DNA of 64,000 nucleotides. Origin: Temnothorax longispinosus (taxonomy: Eukaryota > Arthropoda > Insecta > Hymenoptera > Formicidae). The notes under the pieces were generated by a model. The model did not search any database and was not told where the DNA came from. It saw only the letters and a program-made list of their open reading frames with translations. The stretch is taken from positions 12,874,433-12,938,432 of the forward strand of contig NC_092358.1 of assembly GCF_030848805.1 (NCBI RefSeq), written 5' to 3'. Shown in pieces: positions 55,641-64,000 of this stretch (its first letter is position 1; each line of letters begins with the position of its first letter). Made by a program: the position numbers and the translations under genes.

Positions 55641-55643
<3 letters not shown>
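55265..55643. repeat. Fold-back hairpin, left arm (copy B)
   Basis: Matches 5681-5944 plus an extra segment (TTCGAGATACAAAGATTACG to GAAGAATTACACAGAGG) that copy A lacks. Inverted counterpart at 58636-59025. Ends at CTTGGCGCTGCTAG, the loop side. Confidence 0.85.

Positions 55644-55696
<53 letters not shown>
55643..55696. repeat. (GA)n microsatellite at the LINE 3' junction
   Basis: About 26 GA units between the hairpin arm and the LINE tail (TTGA)n. Confidence 0.9.
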
Positions 55697-55699
<3 letters not shown>

Positions 55700-55753
55700 A
55701 TTGATTGATTGAAGTTTATTAGCCTTCTCGGCTATTTTTTACATAAAATATCC

Positions 55754-56530
55754 TTAAATTAATTCCTCTACATGAGGTACAATATATTCTCTTAACCTAC
55801 GTTTAAATGGTACAATTCTTTCGCATTGCTTAATTTCTATCGGTAGGGCGTTGTACATATTCAAACCTTCATAAAATAAACTTTTCTGTGCGCTTTTCGT
55901 CCTGCGATATTGAATTCTAATATTCTCAGCCTGTCTCGTTCGTCGTCCACTCACATCTCCTACTATTTCTATCCTATTACTTAAGTGTTTTGGCATTATG
56001 CCTCTTACTATCTTAAAAATAAAAATACATACATTGTACATTAGCCTCTGTCTTACATTCATAAACTTAAGGGTTTGCAGCATCAAATCTACCTTTGTAT
56101 ATCGCGAGCACTGCAGTATGACTCTCATGGCACGGTTTGTGCCACTTGCAGTCGATTCAGTTGCGTTTCACCCATGCCTACTAACATCGTTGCGCAATAT
56201 TCAAAGTGAGGCGCTATGATAGACTTATACACAGTACATCGAGTATACGCCGATACATCATTTCCTATTCTATTCAGAAAACTCACTTTTTTTCCCTATT
56301 TTCTTTAACATATAATCACAGTGATTCTCCCAACGGAGTTTACTATCGATCATTACACCCAGATGTTTCGTTATCTCGACACGCTCAATTATAGTTCCAT
56401 TCGAACTTTTTACTATTATGTCTGTTTTTATTTCTTTCCTTATACTTCTAACTATCATATATTTGGTCTTATCTGCATTCATTTTTAACATATTCACATT
56501 CATCCATTCTTCAAGTATACCGAGCACCAT
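55754..56530 (-). pseudogene. LINE pol: RT thumb and C-terminal region
   Basis: 56530-56270 gives VNMLKMNADKTKYMIV and TKHLGVMIDSKLRWENHCDY (RT motifs D and E, 'LN..KT..M' and 'K.LGV.ID..L.W..H'). 56128-55754 gives QRLMYNVCIFIFKIVRGIMP, then GRRTRQAENIRIQYRRTKSA, then QKSLFYEGLNMYNALP, and ends at 55754. Normal order for the element, with a frame break near 56200-56270. Confidence 0.85.
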
Positions 56531-57333
56531 ATTAGTTTTATTTCTATTTCCTCACAACTTTCTCCTGTTACACTTGCGGTCGTGTCATCTGCAAATAATC
56601 TAAATATACTTCCCTCCGGACAGACTTTAACTATATCATTTATATACAAAATAAACAATAGAGGTCCTAATACTGATCCCTGTGGCACGCCATATACTGT
56701 CTCAATTATTTTAGAACACATATCATTGAATCTAACTTGCTGCTTTCTATTACTTAAATACGATATTATCCATTCCAGTACCACTCCTCTTATTCCATAC
56801 TGATATAATTTTTCCACTAATCTTACCCTATCTATTGTCTCAAACGCTCTCCTGAGATCCAGGAATAACACCCCCCACCATTTTTTCTCCTCAATTATCA
56901 ACTTCCATTCTTCGATAAACTTTGAATTGCTGTCTCACACGACTGCTGTTTCCTAAATCCCGATTGGTATTCGGTTATTATTTCATTGTCATCTAGAAAT
57001 TTTTCCAACTGTTTTTTTTACAACTAACTCTAATACTTTTTCATATATCGGTAACATATTAATCGGTCTATACTCGCTCGCTTTTTTTGGTTTGTTTACC
57101 TTTGGTATCGGTATTATCGTGGATGTTTTCCATCCTTCTGGAAATTTACCTGTCCTAAGCAAATCATTTACTACTCCTACAAACTCATCTTTTATCACAG
57201 GTAGCACCATTTTCAGTATATCACTATTTATCCCTTCCTCTGTTCCGTTCTTTCGTGGTAGTTCCCTAACAATTTGTTCCAAATCACTTGCACTAATTGG
57301 GCTCAAAATTTTCCATAATTCCCTTATTCTCAA
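56500..57333 (-). pseudogene. LINE pol: reverse-transcriptase core, frameshifted
   Basis: First part (57333-56989): LPRKNGTEEGINSDILKMV, GWKTSTIIPIPK, YRPINMLPIYEKVLE (RT motifs 1-2a). Second part (56901-56500): GVLFLDLRRAFETIDR (motif A with catalytic Asp), GVPQGSVLGPLLFILYINDI (motif B) and FRLFADDT (motif C; FADD where YADD or FADD is normal). A frameshift lies between 56901 and 56989. Confidence 0.9.
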
Positions 57334-58009
57334 TTACATAAATAGGTCTCCTACCCGTGCCTTCTATCCCCTTATTATTAATAGATTGCATAATGTTGCT
57401 AATACTTTTTACATAATATATATTAAATTTATCAGCTATATTGCATTCTTCTATGTCTTCTAATATTTCAAAATCTACATTATCGATGTTCTCTGAACCC
57501 CTTTGCTCACCTTTAATTAATTCTTTTAAAGTTTTCCACATTTTTGTAGGATCACTCCTATTATTATCTATCATATTCTCATAATATTCTTTCTTTTTTG
57601 CCCTGATAAGTTTAACTACTGCATTTCTTTCATTTCTGAAAAATTCCCAGTCCTGTTTTTTACCTGAGTTTATTGCTCTACTGTGAGCCTCATCCCTTCT
57701 ATCTGCTGCCATTCTAATTTCATCTGAATACCACATTTTCCCTTCCCATATTTTCGGAATCTTAAACTTTTTCTTAGGTGCTACAGTATCCAATACACTT
57801 ACTATACTATTGACAAATCTCTCCGCCCTTATGCTTATATCTAGCCCTTGACCTTGCTCAGTTCTTTCTTCCATTATTCTAAGAAATTCATCTACATTAA
57901 ATTTACTATAGTCCCTGCCTCTAAATTCTTTATATTTATTTCTATTTTCATTTATATTAAATTCTACTTTTAGCCATGTATGGTCCGTGATTTTAGGTTT
58001 CTCATTCAC
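57293..58009 (-). pseudogene. LINE pol: endonuclease end and linker
   Basis: MNEKPKITDHTWLKVEF carries the SDH-like last motif of the APE-type endonuclease (ITDH). It is followed by about 200 residues of charged linker (WYSDEIRMAADRRDEAHSRA, then KKEYYENMIDNNRSDPTKMW, typical of insect LINEs just before RT). The frame ends at 57293, overlapping the next ORF by a frameshift. Confidence 0.8.
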
Positions 58010-58167
58010 TTGTACCTTTATTTCTTTATTCGAAAAATTAAATCTATCATCGTTCGACTATCTTTTGTAACTCTCGTTGGACAATCAACGTATTGCCTCA
58101 TCCCTAGGTTTTGCATTACCGTTAATAATTTCTTTGTGTAAAATGAATCTACCATTACATCTATATT

Positions 58168-58412
<245 letters not shown>

Positions 58413-58538
58413 TGAGACCTTTTACAAATGTAGATATTACTTATTCTATACTTATTCTATACTTAATTCTAATCGCTTTAAAAATCTAAACTTATCCTAA
58501 CTTATCCTATACTTAGTAATAAGCCGCATTATTCACCG

Positions 58539-58541
<3 letters not shown>

Positions 58542-58582
<41 letters not shown>
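58542..58582. repeat. (AC)n microsatellite
   Basis: About 20 AC units between the LINE remnants and the right hairpin arm. Confidence 0.9.
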
Positions 58583-58584
<2 letters not shown>

Positions 58585-58635
58585 CGCCCACACCCACTCG
58601 CTCGCACATACACACCAGGCTGACCTAATTTTGAG

Positions 58636-59025
58636 GTCTAGCAGCGCCAAGTTTTTTGACAAGAAAAATTTATGTATTTTAATAAAATATTTTTATTTTT
58701 TGTACTGTTACCTCTGTAATTCTTTGAGATGCGATTAAATCTTTTAAAATACATATATAAACTTTGTATTTAAATACCTTGTATTCCCTTGTTGGGTTTA
58801 AATATTTTAATAAAATATTTGTATTTTGTACTGTTACCTCTGTGTAATTCTTCATAATTCAATTTTTTATTCTAATCGAAGAAGAGCAGTAGTAATATTA
58901 TACCTCGAAAAAACCTAAGTAACAAGTGGTAGACGTAATCTTTGTATCTCGAAAAATATATGTTCTCTGTAATTGGCGCTGTAATTTAAAAAGAGATATC
59001 ATTTCTTTTTTGTAATTGTAATAAT
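58636..59025. repeat. Fold-back hairpin, right arm (copy B)
   Basis: CTAGCAGCGCCAAG to CTGTAATTGGCGCTGTAATT, inverse of 55265-55643, including the extra TACCTCGAAAAAACC segment. Continues into GAAGCGCGACTC as in copy A at 6288. Confidence 0.85.
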
Positions 59026-59194
59026 AGATCACTTGAAGCGCGACTCATTTTTTGATAAGGTAACGTAATTTTGTGATGTGTATCACTTGAGTAATAATTT
59101 TTTGGAAATAAAAATAATACTGCTTAGGTTTTTTCGAGATTTTTGGAGATACAAAGATTACGTCCACCACTTGTTACTTAGGTTTTTTCGAGGT

Positions 59195-59274
59195 TCTTTC
59201 TTTACTGGAATAACTGCTTTCTTAAGCTGCTCCTTGTCGACGGCAGACGTTTTGCGATGGTACGTGCGTACCAT
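59195..59274 (-). pseudogene. Pogo-like HTH protein, N-terminal half
   Basis: ATG 59274 gives MVRTYHRKTSAVDKEQLKKA and VIPVK before the sequence turns into fold-back DNA. M(V/P)R.Y.RKT...W..E.L..AI..VK is the standard opening of pogo/Tigger-type and pipsqueak-like HTH DNA-binding domains. The continuation (helices 2 and 3) lies 6.4 kb away at 52700-52792. Upstream minus-strand sequence at 59275-59737 up to the TIR would hold its promoter. Confidence 0.6.
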
Positions 59275-59737
59275 TTTCCTGCAGTTGAGAAATACAATGA
59301 CGCATATGAAACGGAAAATAGAGTGAAACCACTGGGACGAGTCCGCTCCGGTGGTCACGACTTTGCGCCGAACACAAGTTTTAGGTTTGGTCGCTTATAA
59401 AATAATAAAAATCAATGAAAATAAAAAAACTGCACTGGATTCGTGTTCAGCATGCATTACTCTTTAGAATCACTTACTTTGAGATTCGGAGAGACAATAA
59501 TACTTAAGATACTACAAACTTTCGACGCGGAAGAAATTTTACTTTTGACCTGCGAAAACACGTTTGCTTCGATAAGAATCACAACATGGCACGTAACCTC
59601 ACTAAACTCCGTTATTCACGTGGGCACCATAAGCCGCGTTTATAGTATTAATGGCGAGTTTAACACAACATACAAATTTTGAGATAATTGCAAAAACGAC
59701 TCCGCCCCGGGGCCGACTTCGCCCCGGTCTCCCCTAA

Positions 59738-61008
59738 TATTAAACATTTCATTCATAATTCATATTTCGAGGTAAAATTGAAAAAAAATTTTATTTCTAA
59801 TTTTAGACATCAAATAAATTATAGATATAATGGATAAATAATATATGAACATTATAATAGTTATATGGATATTATAATAATTATACAAGGCGATCAGCGA
59901 TCATTCATTGAGATTTTCTCTAGAATAAAGGTAGGAGAAAAATTCAGAAATAATTTGAATGGTTCAATACTATAACTTCAAGTATCGAGTATATGTATGT
60001 ACAAGCAGCGGAGATCGGGGCTAGAAGTTACACATATTAGTTGTCACAAAGCTTATATTTCATTTAATAGATTGAGTGGCATATTTTTCTCTATGGTGTG
60101 GGTTGAACCTCGTGTTAATCGTGTGTACGAAATAGCTCGTTGCATAAACATTGTATGTAATATTTACGAGCTTTTTTTAAAAATTTGACGTAGTAAGTAA
60201 ATTTTTTTTGGTAAATATTTACCTTTACACAGCCCCCGCCAATGACTTTGACCTTGACATATGTTGTCAAGGTCACCCTCCTGAGTAATCTTCAGAAGGT
60301 TTTAGCCGTCGCTCGTTTTTTATTAAAAAATTATTCACAAAAAAAGTTTGGAAAATATACGAATGTTATTTTTTATGTAACATGACTTCGTTGTTTTAGT
60401 AAATTTTTGATAAGGACACAAACCTAGTGTCGAAACGTCGAATTAATGTAATACTACGATATTAAATGTCAATTTGGTCAAATAATTACTTTTGTTAATT
60501 TTCACTGGCGAAGAAAAGAAGTTTATATTTAATCATATGTAACGTTACGTAAGATCGCATTTCGTAAGAAATCAAGTTACATAATGATACATATATAATT
60601 ACATTTTTCATCTGTTTTGTCAAGTTTGTAATCTTGACTTAGCCATTCTGTTAAATTCTATGCCTATATGATATAATTAAATAAAGACTTATTATTGTGT
60701 GTGTAATGATGACCTAATTTCGACATGTTATCAATAGATATGTTATTCGTTTTTGGAATTATAACATGTTACAGTTATCAAATTTGTTATGACTATTTTA
60801 TGAACCAATTTATCACGTATGTTTGTCATAATTTTTGTATCAAATTTAGAATAACTAATATTTCTAGAATTTTATTAAAATTCTCACTAGTTTTATAGCT
60901 ATATTTCTATTTTATACATTCTTTCTTTGCGCATGTAAAATTTTGTCTTGTATTTTGTTGCAAATGCTGCAAATATAAAATTTTTCTATTTTTTCATTTC
61001 GTACTCAC
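59738..61008. other. SDR intron 1, proximal part
   Basis: AT-rich. Contains a Penelope-style signature at about 60409-60445 (TTTTTGATAAGGACACAAAC then TAGTGTCGAAACGTCG). No exon recognised. Confidence 0.4.
60405..60485 (+). mobile_element. Penelope-like terminal signature
   Basis: GATAAGGACAC, CTAGTGTCGAAACGTCGAAT and CAATTTGGTCAAATAATTAC follow the layout of the other Penelope-type termini in the window. Weaker than the 50.04 kb copy. Confidence 0.4.
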
Positions 61009-61237
61009 CGGTCTCATTTATATCCCAAACGATGACGATGGCGCCCAAGTTGGCCAGCCTGAGGGAGAGAAGCCTCCCCAATCCTCCGCCACCTCCTGTC
61101 ACGAGAGCGATTTCACCATCTATGCTCTTCATTTTGTACCTCTTAGGAATGAATGACTTGACGATGCCATCCAATATCGCGAAGATCGACAACAACAGGA
61201 AGATAATCACCTCCCCAATTGATCGTAAATATGTCAT
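61009..61237 (-). CDS. Short-chain dehydrogenase (SDR16C-like), exon 1
   Basis: From ATG 61237 it encodes a signal-anchor-type hydrophobic segment (EVIIFLLLSIFAILDGIV, residues 9-26), the KSFIPKRYKMKS linker common in RDH10/RDHE2/HSD17B11 proteins, and the NAD(P)-binding turn ALVTGGGGGLGRLLSLRLAN (TGxxxGxG). It then gives beta-strand AIVIVWDINET with the cofactor-selecting Asp. An earlier in-frame ATG at 61351 would add 38 residues; the inner start gives the usual family length. It ends one base into Gly at donor GTGAGT. Such enzymes sit in ER or lipid-droplet membranes and oxidise or reduce retinoids or steroids; the substrate here is unknown. Confidence 0.88.
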
Positions 61238-61351
61238 ATTGGCCCTGTACGCACGGCAAATTTCATGCGCGTTGTCTGTCTTGCGTAAGGCCTGCGTAAA
61301 ACCGAATTGACAGCTTTTGCTCGATGAGCCCTTTGCGCGGCTTCTCTGCAA

Positions 61352-61931
61352 CTGAAGCTATTGATCGTTTTAGTCTGATATTTTTCAAACCGCACTGTGT
61401 TGAAGCTGTTTTAGAACTTGCAGAGTGGCGACCAACGATTACAGCCGAAGGCTCGATGGCACTATACGTTTGATCTGAAATATAAAAACATAGTTTTCAG
61501 ATAACTCATTATCACGCTTATAAAAAGAAAACAGATAACAGGAATAATTTATATCTCCGTTGAGTGTTTTTTCCTGAAGTGACTATCAAGAGGCATGATA
61601 ATACTCAACGCGTTAAATATAAATACAGTAGACCTATCCGTATAATACGAGGAATGCGTTTCATGTTATATGAATCCGTGTTATACAAGTCACATAAATT
61701 ATACATATATGGATTATGTATGTCTATAAAAACATATTTATAAAAGATGAGAGAGTTTATTATAAAAAATGTAAAATTAATATTAAAGATGTAATAGTAA
61801 AATTTTTTATTTTACTTTAAAACAAACAAATATTAAAACTTTTCCGTCGTATTATACGAATCCGAGTTATATGAACCTCTCTTAGATATATGAGGGTCTA
61901 ATAAATGTAGGATTATTTAAAATTCGGTATT
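61352..61931. other. Upstream flank of the SDR gene
   Basis: 61352-61480 is less AT-rich and could hold the promoter and 5' UTR of the SDR gene (a possible acceptor-like pyrimidine run and several upstream ATGs were not resolved). No consensus TATA box can be assigned with confidence. 61480-61931 is AT-rich. Confidence 0.35.
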
Positions 61932-61935
61932 TTAA

Positions 61936-63124
61936 GGCTCCTGTTTACTCACTGCAGCCATCTTGGATTGATGACGTTAAAGCAAGAAATATAATAAAAA
62001 TTCTTGCGATATATACATTAGAATAAAAATGTTTTTCAATAACATAGGATTTGTTATTGATAGAATAGACTTGTAAAATATACTGAAAACTCTCCTTTTG
62101 TTTGGGTAATCCACATATGTCGAATGGAATTTGCATAATCAAGGGCGAAAATAAGCCGTTTTGACAGCTACCGGATTGAAATAAATATTTGCTTTCATAT
62201 ATTAAATTATGACAAAATGAGAGTCTTCGGTATATCTTAATTAATACTCTACGACAATTATTGTAAATATAAAAACACTGCACTAAAACGAAAAGTAACA
62301 CTGTAAGTCGCAAGAATATAATTTTTAACGTAATTTTTCACGCTTTTTATTTCACAATTTTGCCAGGTGTAATACTGTGTGTATTGTCAACACAGACTTG
62401 GCAATCGAGCCAGTGGGAGCCTTAAGGGGGTATTCTTGTCTAGAATTCTGCTTTTGAAGGTGACTTTTAGAATAGGATAAATTTAAAACTGTTCGAGTTT
62501 TCTTTCTGAAATTTTTTACACATATTTATTGTTGCTTTAAAAACATGTATAAATTTTGTTGGAAAACATATAAATATGTGGTTTTGTACGCTCGGGCACA
62601 AATGGTGTGTTTCTGATTGGCGACCATATATTGCGGACGTTGTGCGTATCTGGAAAAAAACTAAACATATTCTTAATTTGCATGAGTATTGTGAGAGATT
62701 AAGAATATGTTTGGTTTTTTTTTTCAGACACATATAACGTCTGCAACACTGGTCGCCAATCAGGGTTTTTTTCCGCGCACCATTGTGCCCGAGCGTACAA
62801 AACCACATGTTAAATTTTGTTTTTAACAAATATTTATATATGTTTTTAAAGCAACAATATGTGTGAAAAAATTCAGAAAACAAACTCGAACAATTTTAAG
62901 TTTATTCTATTCTAGTCACCTCCAAAACAGCATTCTAGACAAGAATACCCCCCTTAGCTTCCTTAAGCCTTCGGTATATTTTACAAATCTATTCTATCGA
63001 TTACACAAACGCTATCTTATTGAAAAACATTTTTATTTTAATGTACGTCACAAAAATGTTTATGATATTTTTCTCGCTTCTGACGTCATCAATTCAAGAA
63101 GGCTACAGTGAGTGAACAGGAGTC
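61936..63124. mobile_element. 1.19-kb TTAA-flanked piggyBac-like element
   Basis: GGCTCCTGTTTACTCACTG (61936) and CAGTGAGTGAACAGGAGTC (to 63124) are inverted, with TTAA at 61932-61935 and 63125-63128. Arms of about 170 bp stay complementary (TTTTTCAATAA near 62031 and TTATTGAAAAACATTTTTA near 63019). Another TTAA element sits in its middle. ORFs here are artefacts of the arms. Confidence 0.8.
62426..62953. mobile_element. 528-bp palindromic element nested in 61936-63124
   Basis: GGGGGTATTCTTGTCTAGAA and TTCTAGACAAGAATACCCCC are inverted; TTAA on the left (62422-62425), TTAG on the right. Arms of about 240 bp meet around CATATTCTTAATTTGCATGA / GAGATTAAGAATATG. They differ by scattered bases (for example TGGTGTGTTTCTGATTGGC against GCCAATCAGGGTTTTTTTCC). 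Confidence 0.82.
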
Positions 63125-63128
63125 TTAA

Positions 63129-63641
63129 ATCTAAATTTTAGTTACAGACGCGCGTTATTAATTTTTTTCAATTTTGTTTTATTTCTGTCAATATATTCGA
63201 TCAGTTATTCACATATATTATTATATTTACTAGCTTTCTTATGTATTTTATACTTTTAATTTTATAATTATATACAAATTGTAATCATATAAATGTAATC
63301 ATAATCTTTCATAACAATCAATCATATAATATTTAAAAATAAGTTTTTAGATTATTTAATTTAGAAAGATTGATGTGCAAGATTATATTTGTGTGTGTTT
63401 TTAACATACACGGTTCGATACTAGAAACAATAATAGTTCGAATGCCTTATATAACTTCCTCGACATTGGAACGTACTGCCAGTAATGTTGTATACTTCAG
63501 CTTTCATCCAGCATGTATACATAAGCTACAGTGTTATGTAGTTTAAGAAAGTGAACTGCTAACTTCGTCGAGCGTCTTATTTAGTAAATCAAGAAGACCG
63601 TGAAAATGCTGCATTAATATACCGACCGTGAAAACTATTAA
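63129..63641. other. AT-rich spacer, nothing recognised
   Basis: No gene or element end recognised up to the small MITE at 63642. Confidence 0.4.
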
Positions 63642-63761
63642 GGGTGCGTTCGGGAAGACGCTATTAGTGCTATTTGCTTATTCTATCCTTGTTTTACACC
63701 TGATGAGCGATAAAGATAGAATGATGCAATAGCGCTAATAGCGCGCTTCCCGAACGCAGCC
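63642..63761. mobile_element. Second copy of the GGCTGCGTTCGGG MITE
   Basis: 120 bp with ends GGGTGCGTTCGGGAAGACGC and the inverse of GGCTGCGTTCGGGAAGCGCG, flanked by TAA on both sides. It is the same family as 8973-9093 in opposite orientation (shared internal GCTCATCAGGTGTAAAACAA). Confidence 0.82.
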
Positions 63762-64000
63762 TAAGAGACAATTTAATTATTATACATTTAACAACGCGAT
63801 CTAACGATAGATATTGTGACCTTCTTTCTTCGAAATCATAAATTTAATCCTTTGTTTGTTTCCGAGATATAATTAACCCAAAATAATATATCATTCACGT
63901 TCTAAGAAACATAAATCTATTTCATATATACATTGAAACGCATTATATTTTTATTTACAATAACAAATTATATCTCTTTATAATATAAATAGGAAATATG

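Larger units (their letters stand above)
55694..58165 (-). mobile_element. Non-LTR retrotransposon (CR1/Jockey-type superclade), 5'-truncated
   Basis: Inserted in the loop of fold-back copy B. Reading leftward: end of endonuclease (ITDHTWLKV), linker, RT core, C-terminal region, AATAAA and a (TCAA)n tail at 55711-55694. The C-terminal QKSLFYEGLNMYNALPIEIK resembles the 'QKSLFYRG..LWN.LP..IK' ending of CR1/L2-type elements. The 5' end is lost at a (GA)n tract. Frameshifts separate three ORFs. Confidence 0.85.

Noticed and set aside
61945..62883. Minus-strand ORFs of 122 and 138 codons
   Set aside because: They lie in the arms of TTAA-flanked inverted-repeat elements, and no protein family is recognisable.

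Overview
The window looks like nuclear DNA from an insect, most likely a hymenopteran such as an ant. That assignment is an inference from split genes with GT-AG introns, AT-rich DNA, an integrin beta tail, and a dense load of Penelope, copia, pogo, LINE and palindromic MITE elements. Nothing in it looks bacterial or organellar. Host coding sequence is sparse, probably about 2% of the window.

Host genes. The left edge (1-891, + strand) holds the last four exons of an integrin beta subunit: membrane-proximal stalk, single membrane helix, and cytoplasmic tail with an NPLF motif. It converges on a small three-exon MORN-repeat gene (1302-1910, - strand). An unrecognised - strand gene may occupy about 3330-4246. 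The rest is dominated by one - strand gene, a short-chain dehydrogenase of the SDR16C (RDH10/17-beta-HSD11-like) type. Its first four coding exons lie at 61237-61009, 38387-38263, 37226-37116 and 27935-27774. The first intron is 22.6 kb, and almost every transposon between 28 and 61 kb sits in its introns. Its C-terminal exons were not found.

Mobile DNA by region. 5.0-9.6 kb: a fold-back element with a 0.6 kb hairpin and a head-to-head array of a 90-bp repeat that stays open for 30-residue units. 10.2-12.25 kb: a TTAA-flanked piggyBac-like fold-back element. 12.6-14.5 kb: a TA-flanked element with 'AGATCTG' repeats. 14.5-22.4 kb: microsatellites, 134-bp tandem repeats, a 2 kb GC-rich block that looks LTR-derived, and 1.1 kb of (ATAC)n. 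22.9-23.2 kb: a near-perfect TTAA-flanked palindrome. 23.5-26.1 kb: a decayed Ty1/copia element. 28.1-36.1 kb: nested TA-flanked inverted-repeat elements. 41-45.1 kb: a LINE fragment and a large TIR element carrying a 1.3 kb fold-back palindrome. 46.3-47.1 kb: the GIY-YIG end of a Penelope-like element. 48.0-49.9 kb: further palindromes and a tRNA-like fold inside an inverted repeat. 52.5-59.7 kb: a pogo-like element whose helix-turn-helix gene is split by a second copy of the fold-back element, which is in turn interrupted by a LINE. 61.9-63.8 kb: two nested TTAA elements and a small MITE.

The most unusual content is the fold-back family shared by 5.7-9.3 kb and 52.8-59.2 kb (opposite orientation, about 45 kb apart), with its palindromic 90-bp repeat cassette. 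The sheer number of long, slightly diverged palindromes is also notable. Splice sites and element ends below were read by eye and are not supported by transcripts or database searches.
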